Source: Flavihumibacter petaseus NBRC 106054 (lineage in GTDB: Bacteria > Bacteroidota > Bacteroidia > Chitinophagales > Chitinophagaceae). Taken from it: a stretch of 64,000 nt of DNA. The position numbers were made by a program, and so were the translations under genes. Below are positions 16,736 through 25,638 of the stretch, in pieces. The notes beneath the pieces are model-generated. The model searched no databases. It was not told the origin of the DNA and saw nothing but the letters and a program-made list of their open reading frames with translations. Within the stretch, counting starts at the first letter, position 1; each line of letters begins with the position of its first letter. The DNA lies in assembly GCF_000974785.1 (NCBI RefSeq), contig NZ_BBWV01000002.1, positions 868,001 through 932,000 on the forward strand, given 5' to 3'.

Positions 16736-17197
16736 ATGTACAGTAAAACGGCCCTTTCTGAACAGAAGAGCAGATTTTTTACTGCCCTCGGCAGGTATAT
16801 GTCCCCGGTCCCCTCTGCTGGCGGCGACCCGGTAAACTGGATGAATTACCGTACAAAATTACGACATCTTCACATCCGCATGGAACTATTTCCCCGCAAC
16901 TGCAGGATCAGTTTTGTGCTCTCGGGAAAAGACGAATCTGAACGGCTTACCCATTATGCCATGCTGGAGAGTTTTTTACCGGTATGGGAGGAAACCTGCG
17001 GCAGCGGATGGACCTGGCTGCGCCATGACCTCACCCCGGAAGGCGCACCGTGCTGCAGGATCTTCCGGTTGCTGGAGAATGTTTCTGTTATGGACGACCG
17101 GCACTGGCCGGAAATGATCAGTTTCTTCAAGCAGCACCTCCAGGAACTGGACGCATTCTGGCAGGAAGTAAAAGACTTTTTCCCGCTGGGCAACTGA
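16736..17197 (+). CDS. DUF4268-like protein
   Basis: 153 aa. The layout (SEQKSRFFTALGRYM, NWMNYRTKLRHLHIRMELF, CRISFVLSGKDESERLTHYAMLESFLP, HWPEMISFFKQHLQELDAFW) follows the DUF4268 family, which is often attached to or near restriction and DNA-processing proteins but also occurs alone in Bacteroidota. No signal peptide. TAACATTTG lies just upstream of the ATG, one base longer than the -7 consensus. Function unknown. Confidence 0.75.
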   Translation: MYSKTALSEQKSRFFTALGRYMSPVPSAGGDPVNWMNYRTKLRHLHIRMELFPRNCRISFVLSGKDESERLTHYAMLESFLPVWEETCGSGWTWLRHDLTPEGAPCCRIFRLLENVSVMDDRHWPEMISFFKQHLQELDAFWQEVKDFFPLGN

Positions 17198-17207
17198 GCC
17201 CTCCGTT

Positions 17208-19112
17208 TTACTTAACCCTTTTCCATAATTCGGTCAGGGGAAGGTTGATTTCCCTGCCCATTTTCTGTTCGCCGCGATAAGTCACTATTTTCAGGCTGGA
17301 AGCACCTTTGGGAAAAACCAGCGGTTCTGAATAAACAGGGTAAAACTGGTCGGGATAGAATTCATCAAAACTGTAATGTATCTGCAGGTTATCCACTTCC
17401 GTGGCAAGGCTTACCTGCAGGGTGCTGTCTGCAATCTTTTTAACAGTTACAATGGGGTCATACATGCTGCGGCTATAGTTGGTACCAGCAAAGCCGGAAC
17501 GCGCAAAATGCGCTTCTGTGCGGGTCACAAAATCCTTCCAGTCTTTTTGTGCCGGCATGCTCCAGACGGATTCGGCCACAGCCCAGCCCCGTGGCCAGAG
17601 CATATACTCCGCATGGCGTACAGTATGCAGTCTTTCGCTCCACAGGTTGGCTTGTCCACCGAGAATATAGGCGGAATCAACACCTGCCGGAACCGGATTG
17701 AAGGCATAGGATTTTTTCAGGCGCAGCATGGAATACGTCGGGGGTTCGGCCAGCGGATCGCCCTGGTACAGGTCCACATACGTATAGGTGGATGGAGACA
17801 TTACCACGGGATGCTTCAGTTTTGCTGCCTCAATGCCTCCTTTTTCACCCTGCCAGCTCATCACTGCTGCTCCGGGTGCAATACCGCCCTGGAGAATCTC
17901 ATCCCATCCGATCATTTTTTTGCCTTTGGAGGCGATGATCCTGGCTACCCGCTTTACAAAATAGCTTTGTACTTCATCCATGTTCTTCAGTTTCTCCTTC
18001 ACCATCAGCGCTTTGATCGCATCGGATTTCTCCCAGAAACCCTTGTAGGTTTCATCACCGCCCATATGGATGTATTCGTAAGGAAACAATGCTGCCACCT
18101 CTGTGAAGATCTTGTCCAGCACTTCGTACACTTTTTCATTGGCAGGGCAGAGGTTATTGTCTTCCAGTCCGTAAAAGTGTCCGCCTCCGGGCCAGATCAT
18201 AAACCGGTTGCCCGCATTTACCTGGTAGTATCCCGGTGTGCATACCAGTTCGGGGTAAGCAGCGATCAGTGCCATGCTGTGACCCGGTATATCGATTTCG
18301 GGCAGGATGGTCACAAACCGGTCCTGCGCGTAGCGGATAATCTCTTTAATATCTTCCTGGGTATAGTAGCCGCCGTAATCTTTTGCCTCTGTTGAATCAG
18401 GCTTGGTGAATTCACCCCAGCGGCCTGTGCGTTGCGGACGGTAGGCGCCTACTTCCACCAGGCGTGGCAGGCTTTTGATCTCTATCCGCCAGCCCTGGTC
18501 ATCCGTCAGGTGCAGGTGGAGCCGGTTGTACTTGTACTTCACCATATTGTCGATGAAATCCTTTACCTGCTGTTTGGTGAAGAAATGCCGGGCGACGTCC
18601 AGCATCAGACCGCGATAACCAAACCTTGGTCGGTCTGTAACAGATGCATAGGGTATGATCCAGCTGATGCCATTCTGGATGGTCTTGCTTTCAATTTGCG
18701 GCGGCAGCAGTTGCAACAGGGTCTGACAGCCATAAAATAATCCTGCTGCGGTATTCGCCTGGATCAGTATGCCTTTTTCGTTTACAGTTAACCGGTAACC
18801 TTCCGCAGCGAGTGCTGTATCTTTTCTGGCGTTGAGCCGGAAACTAATCTGTGTATTTGCGGTGCTGCCTTTTTCGGGAACAAATTCACTGGAATATCCG
18901 GTGGCTGCCTGCAACCTGGCGGATAACTGTGCGGCAATGGGAACTGCGGCACCTTCTGCACTGATCAGAACGGGATTGCGCAGCGTCAGCTGTCCGCTGC
19001 CGGCTGCATAGTGCGCGGGCAGCGGGATCAATGCAGGTGAATTGCCGGATGACTGGGAACGGGTAGCGATCGAGAGGGCCATCATGCCCATCAGACAGAG
19101 GAATCTTAACAT
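17208..19112 (-). CDS. GH20 beta-N-acetylhexosaminidase
   Basis: 634 aa with a signal peptide (ends around residue 20). GH20b alpha/beta domain about 25-155, then the catalytic TIM barrel 160-510 with YIHMGGDETYKGFW (Asp353-Glu354, the substrate-assisted catalytic pair), HLTDDQGWRIE and a Trp-lined pocket (VMSWQGEKGG). A short C-terminal beta domain follows. It removes terminal GlcNAc or GalNAc from chitin oligosaccharides or glycoproteins in the periplasm. It is 130 aa shorter than the second GH20 at 45.4 kb because it lacks the discoidin-like tail. It stands alone. Confidence 0.95.
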   Translation of the reverse strand: MLRFLCLMGMMALSIATRSQSSGNSPALIPLPAHYAAGSGQLTLRNPVLISAEGAAVPIAAQLSARLQAATGYSSEFVPEKGSTANTQISFRLNARKDTALAAEGYRLTVNEKGILIQANTAAGLFYGCQTLLQLLPPQIESKTIQNGISWIIPYASVTDRPRFGYRGLMLDVARHFFTKQQVKDFIDNMVKYKYNRLHLHLTDDQGWRIEIKSLPRLVEVGAYRPQRTGRWGEFTKPDSTEAKDYGGYYTQEDIKEIIRYAQDRFVTILPEIDIPGHSMALIAAYPELVCTPGYYQVNAGNRFMIWPGGGHFYGLEDNNLCPANEKVYEVLDKIFTEVAALFPYEYIHMGGDETYKGFWEKSDAIKALMVKEKLKNMDEVQSYFVKRVARIIASKGKKMIGWDEILQGGIAPGAAVMSWQGEKGGIEAAKLKHPVVMSPSTYTYVDLYQGDPLAEPPTYSMLRLKKSYAFNPVPAGVDSAYILGGQANLWSERLHTVRHAEYMLWPRGWAVAESVWSMPAQKDWKDFVTRTEAHFARSGFAGTNYSRSMYDPIVTVKKIADSTLQVSLATEVDNLQIHYSFDEFYPDQFYPVYSEPLVFPKGASSLKIVTYRGEQKMGREINLPLTELWKRVK

Positions 19113-19178
19113 TTGTCTTCGTTTGGTCCTGATGCCTGAAAATAAGGATTTTGTTATTTTAGGGGCATATACCGATAC

Positions 19179-19673
19179 ATGAAACTATTATTCTTACCGC
19201 TGCTTTTCCTGATTACAACTGTACAGGCACAGGATTGTGCACTTCAGAAAGGCACTGATGATTTTTCCGGGCAACCCAAACTGTTTACCGGTTTTATGGA
19301 GTTGCAGGACGTTCAGTTGAATATTGAAGCAAATGCAAAAGAAATCGATTACTTTTTTGTGATCCAGAATTCAGCAGCGAACTGCATCGGAGAGGCGTCT
19401 GAAGCGTTGTTTGTTTTCGAAGGCGGAAAACAGAAGATGACGCTGCGCAATACGGGCGGCGATAATTGCAACGGGTATTTTCATATCCTGATGAAAGGCG
19501 GCATGTATACACCAACACCCCTGCAGCGATTATCTGCAAAGAAGGTGGTATCCATTACGTTCTCCGACAGGAATGACAAGAAGACTGTTGTTGCGCTGAG
19601 CACAGATCAGCAGGAGTTGCTGATGAAGGTGAGCGCCTGTATAGCGCGTGATGCCAAAACACTGGTGAAATAA
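19179..19673 (+). CDS. Secreted hypothetical protein, 164 aa
   Basis: Signal peptide MKLLFLPLLFLITTVQAQ, mature protein of about 146 aa with four Cys (CALQ, NCIG, NCNGYF, ACIA), probably two disulfides, and a beta-sandwich pattern (LNIEANAKEIDYFFVIQNS, KVVSITFSDRNDKKTVVAL). No family recognised. It is divergent from the GH20 gene and ends at a bidirectional terminator shared with ahcY. Confidence 0.75.
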   Translation: MKLLFLPLLFLITTVQAQDCALQKGTDDFSGQPKLFTGFMELQDVQLNIEANAKEIDYFFVIQNSAANCIGEASEALFVFEGGKQKMTLRNTGGDNCNGYFHILMKGGMYTPTPLQRLSAKKVVSITFSDRNDKKTVVALSTDQQELLMKVSACIARDAKTLVK

Positions 19674-19674
19674 A

Positions 19675-19698
19675 AAAAGCCCCCGGAAGGAGGCTTTT
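19675..19698. terminator. Bidirectional terminator between the 19179 gene and ahcY
   Basis: AAAAGCC (19675-19681) pairs with GGCTTTT (19692-19698), with A- and T-runs on both sides, between two convergent genes. Confidence 0.75.
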
Positions 19699-19718
19699 CT
19701 ATGATATTCCGGTACTGA

Positions 19719-21047
19719 TCAGTAACGGTAGTGTTCCGGTTTGAATGGTCCGTTCTGCGGAATTCCCAGGTATTCAGCCTGCTCGTTAGTGAGTTCTTCC
19801 AGCACCACGCCGATCTTCGCAAGGTGAAGGCGGGCTACCTTTTCGTCAAGGTGCTTCGGCAGTACATAAACCTTGTTTTCATACTGCGCGTGGTTGCTCC
19901 ACAGTTCAATCTGTGCCAGTGTCTGGTTGGTGAAGGAATTGCTCATAACAAAGCTGGGGTGGCCGGTAGCGCAACCCAGGTTAACGAGACGGCCTTCAGC
20001 CAGCAGGATGATGTCTTTTCCATCTACATTGTAGATGTCAACCTGTGGCTTGATCGTGTCTTTCGTGTTGCCATAGTTTGTGTTCAGCCAGGCTACATCA
20101 ATCTCGATATCGAAGTGCCCGATATTGCAGACGATCGTTTTGTCCTTCATGAGTTTGAAGTGTGCTCCGGTAATCAGGTCGCGGCAGCCGGAAGCAGTGA
20201 CTACGATGTCCGCTTCTTTCACAGCATCGATCATTTTCTTCACTTCGAATCCATCCATTGCAGCCTGCAGGGCGCAAATGGGATCGATTTCGGTAACAAT
20301 TACGCGGCAGCCGGCGCCGGCCAGTGATGCTGCGGAACCTTTGCCTACATCGCCATAGCCACCCACAACAGCAACTTTACCGGCAAGCATCACATCTGTT
20401 GCACGACGGATGGCATCCACGAGGGATTCCTTGCAACCATATTTGTTGTCGAATTTGCTCTTGGTAACAGAGTCGTTCACGTTAATGGCAGGAATGGGCA
20501 GTGTGCCTTTCGCCATACGCTCATAGAGGCGGTGAACACCGGTAGTGGTCTCTTCACTGAGTCCGCGGATATGGCGGATCAGTTCAGGGTATTTGTCAAA
20601 AACAATATTGGTCAGGTCACCGCCATCGTCCAGGATCATGTTCAAAGGACGATCAGCGCCACCGAAGAAAAGCGTTTGCTCGATACACCAGTCAGCTTCT
20701 TCCAGGGTCTGTCCTTTCCAGGCGAAAACCCCAATGCCGGCAGCGGCAATGGCAGCGGCGGCATGATCTTGCGTAGAGAAAATATTGCAGGAGCTCCATT
20801 TTACTTCTGCACCGAGGGCAACCAGGGTCTCGATCAGCACGGCAGTCTGGATGGTCATGTGCAGGCAGCCGGCAACCCTCGCACCTTTCAGCGGCTGGCT
20901 GGCGCCATATTCAGCACGGAGTGCCATCAAACCGGGCATTTCTGCTTCTGCTAAACGGATCTCTTTCCTTCCCCATGCCGCGAGGCTGATATCCTGCACT
21001 TTATATTGCAGCGAAAAATCAATATTCGACTTGGCAACAGTTGACAT
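19719..21047 (-). CDS. ahcY: Adenosylhomocysteinase
   Basis: 442 aa. NAD-binding Rossmann motif [11 protein letters not shown], catalytic region [27 protein letters not shown] substrate loop, and the conserved C-terminus FKPEHYRY. It hydrolyses S-adenosylhomocysteine to adenosine and homocysteine, relieving inhibition of methyltransferases. It has its own -7 element (TACTTTTG) about 20 bases before the ATG, separate from the nudix operon upstream. Confidence 0.98.
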   Translation of the reverse strand: MSTVAKSNIDFSLQYKVQDISLAAWGRKEIRLAEAEMPGLMALRAEYGASQPLKGARVAGCLHMTIQTAVLIETLVALGAEVKWSSCNIFSTQDHAAAAIAAAGIGVFAWKGQTLEEADWCIEQTLFFGGADRPLNMILDDGGDLTNIVFDKYPELIRHIRGLSEETTTGVHRLYERMAKGTLPIPAINVNDSVTKSKFDNKYGCKESLVDAIRRATDVMLAGKVAVVGGYGDVGKGSAASLAGAGCRVIVTEIDPICALQAAMDGFEVKKMIDAVKEADIVVTASGCRDLITGAHFKLMKDKTIVCNIGHFDIEIDVAWLNTNYGNTKDTIKPQVDIYNVDGKDIILLAEGRLVNLGCATGHPSFVMSNSFTNQTLAQIELWSNHAQYENKVYVLPKHLDEKVARLHLAKIGVVLEELTNEQAEYLGIPQNGPFKPEHYRY

Positions 21048-21068
21048 ATTTTTTCAATTGGTGAGCGG

Positions 21069-21076
21069 CAAAAGTA
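21069..21076 (-). promoter_or_regulatory. -7 element (TACTTTTG) of ahcY
   Basis: Exact TAnnTTTG on the minus strand, 21 bases before the ATG at 21047; no convincing -33 box. Confidence 0.55.
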
Positions 21077-21131
21077 CGACAATTCTTCCTTTCTGCTATG
21101 GCTTACCCAGTTTTGTAACAATCTCTTCTAT

Positions 21132-21629
21132 TCAGGGGACAAAGGGGGTTCGGGTGAGGTATTCATACGGACAAGGTTGTTGTTTAAGGAGTTGTGTAAC
21201 GGTCTTATCAATGGGCAGGCTGATCTGCTCCGGTTCAAAATCTTCCCAGTTGATAAAACGGAAAGTTTCGGTTTCGCCGGTAGCTTCGTAACGCTCCAGT
21301 TCCCGGGTGTCAAAGTCAAAAGGACGCTCCCTTAAGGGTGCTTTGATAGGCTCAAGCGCCCGCGCAAAATAGTAAATGGAGATAATCTGTTCCGAGGTGC
21401 GGAACGCACTCATCTGAAAGTAGTCGGTAGTATAAATATGATCCAGTACCTGTACGTTCAACCCCATTTCTTCCATGAACTCACGCTTCAGGCAATCTCT
21501 CGTTCCTTCTCCGAATTCCAGTCCGCCGCCTGGGAACTTGGTATAGTAGTTTCCACGGATCTTTTCATCGCTCACCAGCACCTGCTTTTGTTCATTGAGT
21601 AGAATGCCGTAGACGCGGATCGTAAACAT
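21132..21629 (-). CDS. NUDIX hydrolase
   Basis: 165 aa. The full Nudix box is present: GGGLEFGEGTRDCLKREFMEEMG, spacing GX5EX7REUXEEXGU. The strand MFTIRVYGILLNEQKQVLVSDE is typical of nudix enzymes acting on nucleotide sugars or oxidised nucleotides, but the substrate cannot be read. It begins 10 bases after corA and is the last gene of the phosphorylase-dapF-corA-nudix operon. Confidence 0.93.
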   Translation of the reverse strand: MFTIRVYGILLNEQKQVLVSDEKIRGNYYTKFPGGGLEFGEGTRDCLKREFMEEMGLNVQVLDHIYTTDYFQMSAFRTSEQIISIYYFARALEPIKAPLRERPFDFDTRELERYEATGETETFRFINWEDFEPEQISLPIDKTVTQLLKQQPCPYEYLTRTPFVP

Positions 21630-21639
21630 GAAGGATAGA

Positions 21640-22578
21640 TTAGAAGAGTTTTTTCCGGAGGAAGAACCAGCCGATCACCAGGGAGATGACCATTGACAGG
21701 AACACCGGAATATAGAAGGCATAGGGTGAATTTGCAAACGGTATCGGCACGTTCATGCCGTAAATGGATGCCACCAGTACCGGGAAGGTCAGTACGATCG
21801 TGATCACCGACAGCCTTTTCAGTACTTCGTTCTGGTTGTTGGCAATGATGCTGGCAAATGCATCAAGCGTACTCGACAGGATATTTGTATAGATGTTGGC
21901 CATTTCAAGGGCCTGGGAGTTGTCTACGATAAGGTCATTCAGGAATTCTTTCTCTTCTTCGTTCAGCATCAGGAAATTGGTGCGTTCCAGTTTGACCAGC
22001 AGCAGTTCGTTGCTGCGCAGGGCAGTGACGAAATACACCAGGCTTTTCTGGATCCGCATCAGCTGCAGCAGTTCTTCATTCCGGTTCGCGTCATACAGCC
22101 GTTGCTCCAGGAGGTTGCGTTTGTGATTGATCTCCTTGAGGAATTCCATGTAATTCTGCACCACTTTTTCAATGATCTTCAGGCACATCATCTTGCGGTT
22201 GTCAGGATGCCTGTTCTGGAAAGTGTTCAGAAATTTTTTGATTGCGTCATTCTCAAAGGAGTTCACCGTCACGATCTGGTTGTGGGTAAGAATGATACAG
22301 ATCGGAATGGTGATATAAAATGCGTCGCTGTCGTTGAAGGAGTTGTTTTCTGTTGGCGTCTTGATGACCAGCAGTTTGACATTGTCTTCTTCTTCAAAGC
22401 GGGTTCTTTCGTCGATATCGAGGGAGTCTGTGAGGAAGTCAAGGGGGATATCCAGTTCCCGGGATAATTCTGTGAATTCCTCCAGTTTGAGCGGAGGAAG
22501 AACGTTGACCCATGCGCCGTCATCCGGCCTGGAAATGGCAACGGTCTGGTGATTGATATTTTTGAAATACTGAATCAA
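21640..22578 (-). CDS. corA: CorA-family magnesium/cobalt transporter
   Basis: 312 aa from a TTG at 22578. The frame stays open to an ATG at 22701, but that would put 98 bases inside dapF, and family members start at the IQYFKNINHQT segment. An N-terminal cytoplasmic alpha/beta funnel is followed by a long stalk helix, two C-terminal membrane helices and the signature YGMNVP (GMN) at the end of TM1. It forms a homopentameric Mg2+ channel in the inner membrane. Gap to dapF 25 bases, to the nudix gene 10 bases. Confidence 0.9.
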   Translation of the reverse strand: MIQYFKNINHQTVAISRPDDGAWVNVLPPLKLEEFTELSRELDIPLDFLTDSLDIDERTRFEEEDNVKLLVIKTPTENNSFNDSDAFYITIPICIILTHNQIVTVNSFENDAIKKFLNTFQNRHPDNRKMMCLKIIEKVVQNYMEFLKEINHKRNLLEQRLYDANRNEELLQLMRIQKSLVYFVTALRSNELLLVKLERTNFLMLNEEEKEFLNDLIVDNSQALEMANIYTNILSSTLDAFASIIANNQNEVLKRLSVITIVLTFPVLVASIYGMNVPIPFANSPYAFYIPVFLSMVISLVIGWFFLRKKLF

Positions 22579-22603
22579 ACGATAGGGTATGCAAATAAAG
22601 GAT

Positions 22604-23389
22604 TTATTCCGGAAGGGTGATCGATCCCTCAAAAACTTTTTCAGCTGGTCCGCAAAGCCATACATTGGTAAAGCTTCCATCTGGCATTCTTTCGAATTCA
22701 ACGGACAGTTTGCCGCCCCTGGTGGTGACGATCACTTCATTAAAGCCGAGCTCGTTGTGGTAATTGACGATAGCGCTTGCCGTTACGCCGGTGCCGCAGC
22801 TGAGGGTTTCGTCTTCCACGCCGCGTTCGTAGGTACGCACCATGATCTCGTCGTCGGAAAGCTGCTCTACAAAGTTCACATTGATGCCGCCAGGTTGAAA
22901 TTCGCTATGGTAGCGGATTTCTTTGCCTTTATGGAATACGTCATAGTCCATCAGGTTGACTACAGATTTCACATAGTGGGGTGACCCTGTATCAAGCACC
23001 ATGTCGCCATTATGCTGGTTGATGGCCGTTACGTCCTGCATTTTGAGCCGAACGATGGAATGGCCGTCAATTTCTGCCTCATGCGGTCCGTCAGCTGCTA
23101 TAAACTTATAGGTGGAGCGGGCGAGTCCGCAATGAAAAGCAAATTTCACCAGGCATCTTCCACCGTTGCCGCACATGGAACTTTCCCTGCCGTCGGCATT
23201 ATAGTATTTCATGGCAAAATCAAACCCTGGCAGCTGGTTGAGCAGCATGAGACCATCAGCGCCGATTCCGAAGCGCCGGTCACAGATATAGTGGATCTGG
23301 GAAAGACTGAGCTGAAGTTGTCCGGCGCGGTTATCCAGGATGACGAAATCATTGCCGGTGCCCTGGTATTTATAAAATGGTAATTGCAT
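22604..23389 (-). CDS. dapF: Diaminopimelate epimerase
   Basis: 261 aa. The two catalytic cysteines are present: Cys73 in SSMCGNGGRC and Cys198 in LSCGTGVTAS, plus the N-terminal GTGNDFVI motif. It interconverts LL- and meso-diaminopimelate for lysine and peptidoglycan synthesis in the cytosol. It sits 6 bases after the nucleoside phosphorylase gene and upstream of corA. Confidence 0.97.
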   Translation of the reverse strand: MQLPFYKYQGTGNDFVILDNRAGQLQLSLSQIHYICDRRFGIGADGLMLLNQLPGFDFAMKYYNADGRESSMCGNGGRCLVKFAFHCGLARSTYKFIAADGPHEAEIDGHSIVRLKMQDVTAINQHNGDMVLDTGSPHYVKSVVNLMDYDVFHKGKEIRYHSEFQPGGINVNFVEQLSDDEIMVRTYERGVEDETLSCGTGVTASAIVNYHNELGFNEVIVTTRGGKLSVEFERMPDGSFTNVWLCGPAEKVFEGSITLPE

Positions 23390-23395
23390 GTTTTT

Positions 23396-24268
23396 CTATA
23401 GTGTAACGATAACAGGTAAGGCTTTTTGAATGAGTCGAAGTACGGCAGCCTGACCATCGGATGAAAAGGTGCGGGATACCCGGTTGGCCACAACGGCATT
23501 CAGGCTGATGCAGTGGTGGCCCAAAAGTTTTCCCAGTCCGTAGATCGCTGACGTTTCCATCTCAAAGTTAGCGATCCTGTGCGGACCAAACCGGAAACCG
23601 GTAAGGCGGTTGACAAGTTCCGGATGTTGAAGTCCGAGGCGGAGAATACGTCCCTGTGGGCCATAGAAACCGGGGCAGGTTACAGTGATGCCATGGTGGA
23701 AGTCTTCAACAAAATGACGGAGCAGTCCGGGTGCGGCACCAGCGATATAGGGTTGCGAAATGCTGTGCAGCTGGGTTTGCGTTACAAAGGCCTGGATCAG
23801 CTGGAGGTCACCATCGGTGGTATCCTGCCGGTAATAGTGCAGGAGATTGTCCAGCCCGAGACCATAGGTTCCTGCAACAAATCCATCTACCGGTATATCT
23901 GCCTGCAGTGAACCGCAGGTGCCCATGCGGATAATGGTCAGTGGCTTCAGGGTGCTATGTACCTGCCGGGTGGCAAAGTCGATGTTCACCAGTGCGTCCA
24001 GTTCATTCAGCACGATGTCGACATTGTCGGGTCCGATCCCGGTTGCTACAACAGAAAGTCTTTTGTTGCCGATCCAGCCGGTGTGGGTGACGAATTCGCG
24101 ATGTTGATTTTTATAGTCAATTTTATCGAAATGCTGACTGACCACCCCAACGCGATCGGGATCACCCACAGTGATAATGGTGTCCGCAATTTCCTCTGGT
24201 CTTGTGTCAAGATGATAGATGGCACCACGCTGATTAATTATAAGTTCAGATGATGCAATAGGAATCAT
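23396..24268 (-). CDS. Nucleoside phosphorylase (uridine phosphorylase-like)
   Basis: 290 aa from the ATG at 24268; the 22 extra codons upstream read through the regulatory region. The PNP/UDP family core is seen as TVGDPDRVGVVS (phosphate site), IRMGTCGSLQ, GPQGRILRLG and FEMETSAIYGLG (ribose-binding Glu-Met-Glu). It cleaves pyrimidine or purine nucleosides with phosphate for salvage. It is the first gene of a four-gene operon. A 7/8 match to the -7 consensus (CACATTTG, 24301-24308) and an 11-bp inverted repeat (24310-24339) lie upstream. Confidence 0.93.
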   Translation of the reverse strand: MIPIASSELIINQRGAIYHLDTRPEEIADTIITVGDPDRVGVVSQHFDKIDYKNQHREFVTHTGWIGNKRLSVVATGIGPDNVDIVLNELDALVNIDFATRQVHSTLKPLTIIRMGTCGSLQADIPVDGFVAGTYGLGLDNLLHYYRQDTTDGDLQLIQAFVTQTQLHSISQPYIAGAAPGLLRHFVEDFHHGITVTCPGFYGPQGRILRLGLQHPELVNRLTGFRFGPHRIANFEMETSAIYGLGKLLGHHCISLNAVVANRVSRTFSSDGQAAVLRLIQKALPVIVTL

Positions 24269-24309
24269 ACGGTCTGCGTTTAAGGAAAGAATTTTGTGTT
24301 CAAATGTGA

Positions 24310-24339
24310 CACGAATGTATAAAAATACATACATTCGTG
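24310..24339. promoter_or_regulatory. 11-bp inverted repeat between nucleoside phosphorylase operon and tRNA-Cys
   Basis: CACGAATGTAT (24310-24320) is perfectly repeated inverted as ATACATTCGTG (24329-24339), separated by AAAAATAC. It lies just upstream of a -7-like element for the phosphorylase operon and 17 bases before tRNA-Cys. There is no T-run suited to termination, so an operator is the likelier reading. Confidence 0.5.
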
Positions 24340-24355
24340 CCCGATTTGGAACAAT

Positions 24356-24426
24356 GGTCCTGTGGCCGAGTGGCTAGGCAGAGCTCTGCAAAAGCTTCTA
24401 CAGCAGTTCGAATCTGCTCGGGACCT
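24356..24426 (+). tRNA. tRNA-Cys (GCA)
   Basis: 71 nt cloverleaf. Acceptor GGTCCTG/CGGGACC, D-arm with GGCTAGGC, anticodon loop CTGCAAA giving GCA, T-arm AGCAG-TTCGAAT-CTGCT, and discriminator T, the hallmark of tRNA-Cys. CCA is not encoded. Confidence 0.97.
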
Positions 24427-24441
24427 CAACCATTACCTCCG

Positions 24442-24474
24442 ATAAACCCGTCATTATGGCGGGTTTATTGTTTT
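24442..24474 (+). terminator. Terminator after tRNA-Cys, running into the next start codon
   Basis: ATAAACCCG (24442-24450) pairs with CGGGTTTAT (24460-24468), followed by TGTTTT. The ATG of the esterase gene begins at 24476. Confidence 0.7.
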
Positions 24475-24475
24475 A

Positions 24476-25615
24476 ATGAAATTTCCGGTTTCCCATACAA
24501 TGGTGTTGATGACAGCAGTTGTGCTGTCGCTTCTGTCTTGTTCCAAAGAATCGACAAAACCGGCACCCGGGTCGATTGGTATCGAGGCAGGCGATGAAGT
24601 GCGGCTGCTTTCGTCCAGTGGTTTCTTAACCGGAAAGGTTTCTGGAAGTGAGGCGATCACTTCAAAATGGGAACAAATTTCCGGTCCCAGCGAGGTGGAG
24701 ATCGTTAGTCCGGACAGTCTTACAACCTCCATACGACAACTTACTACGGGAGTATACTGGTTTCGTCTTACTGCAACAGGCAGCAGCGGTGTTGCCGGCA
24801 AAGATTCTGTCCGGCTTGTAGCCAAAACTGGTCACTATACCGATACACTGTTTATTTATTTATCTGCAGGGCAGAGCAATATGGATGGCCGGGCAGGGAG
24901 TCCTTTTCCCTATGCCAGCGCTGCGATGGTAGTAGACGGTGTTAATGTCTGGCAATGGGGAAGCCCAGCACATAATTCGTTTCAGTCATTTGAATACGAC
25001 AGGTACAATGGAAGCCAGTCGCCCGGTACACCCAGGTGGGCAGGTGATATTATTGCTGCCCGAAAGATCCGTGACAGTTTGTACCGGCAACAAAGGCCGG
25101 TATACCTCCTCAAAGTAACGCGGGGTGGATCAGCTTTATCGCCTTTTACCAGGGAGCCCGCCTGCTGGACGATTCCCCAGGATTCCGTACCGGCAGGTCG
25201 CGAACGGATGTTTGATACCCTGAAGAACCGCCTGAATGCAGTCAGACAATGGTCATATGACCAGGACAGTGCCAGGTATATCAAGGTTGTCGGGATGATG
25301 TGGCACCAGGGGGAGAGCGACAAATGGGCTACAGCGGCATACCAGTACCGGTTGACCAGACTGTTTGCCGCAATCAGGCAGGAAGTGAATGACCCGGTGA
25401 TGCCGATTGTTATGGGAACAATTACATCGTCGTCTGCAGATTATAGTCCTTTAATTCACCAGGCACAGCTGAATATTGCAAAGGCCGACCCGCATATTGC
25501 TATCGTCGAAATGGATGGACAACCGCTTTTGCCAGACGGTGTTCACTTCAATGCAACAGCACAAACCTATTTTGGCGATCAGCTGTACAGCATCATCAAA
25601 ACATTTGCACGTTAG
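24476..25615 (+). CDS. Lipoprotein SGNH-type carbohydrate esterase (SASA/CE6-like)
   Basis: 379 aa. Lipobox LLSC (Cys22). A PKD-like or Ig-like domain (about 35-118, KWEQISGPSEVEI ... GVYWFRLTATGSSG) precedes a SASA esterase domain. Catalytic Ser134 is in AGQSNMDG, with WHQGESD and DGVHFN supplying the further catalytic residues. The family includes sialate-O-acetylesterases and acetylxylan esterases; the actual acyl substrate is unknown. The ATG sits right behind the tRNA terminator. Met9 is an alternative start that would drop the Lys2 of the signal peptide. Confidence 0.9.
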   Translation: MKFPVSHTMVLMTAVVLSLLSCSKESTKPAPGSIGIEAGDEVRLLSSSGFLTGKVSGSEAITSKWEQISGPSEVEIVSPDSLTTSIRQLTTGVYWFRLTATGSSGVAGKDSVRLVAKTGHYTDTLFIYLSAGQSNMDGRAGSPFPYASAAMVVDGVNVWQWGSPAHNSFQSFEYDRYNGSQSPGTPRWAGDIIAARKIRDSLYRQQRPVYLLKVTRGGSALSPFTREPACWTIPQDSVPAGRERMFDTLKNRLNAVRQWSYDQDSARYIKVVGMMWHQGESDKWATAAYQYRLTRLFAAIRQEVNDPVMPIVMGTITSSSADYSPLIHQAQLNIAKADPHIAIVEMDGQPLLPDGVHFNATAQTYFGDQLYSIIKTFAR

Positions 25616-25638
25616 TTTACTATTTTCGCCATTGAAAT

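Noticed and set aside
17376-18395. 339-aa ORF on the + strand opposite the GH20 gene
   Set aside because: Shadow of the GH20 gene: its sequence is rich in His, Cys and Phe with no family resemblance, while the minus frame has full GH20 motifs.
24356-24426. tRNA-Cys as an integration site of a mobile element
   Set aside because: No integrase, no repeated tRNA 3' end downstream, and housekeeping genes on both sides.
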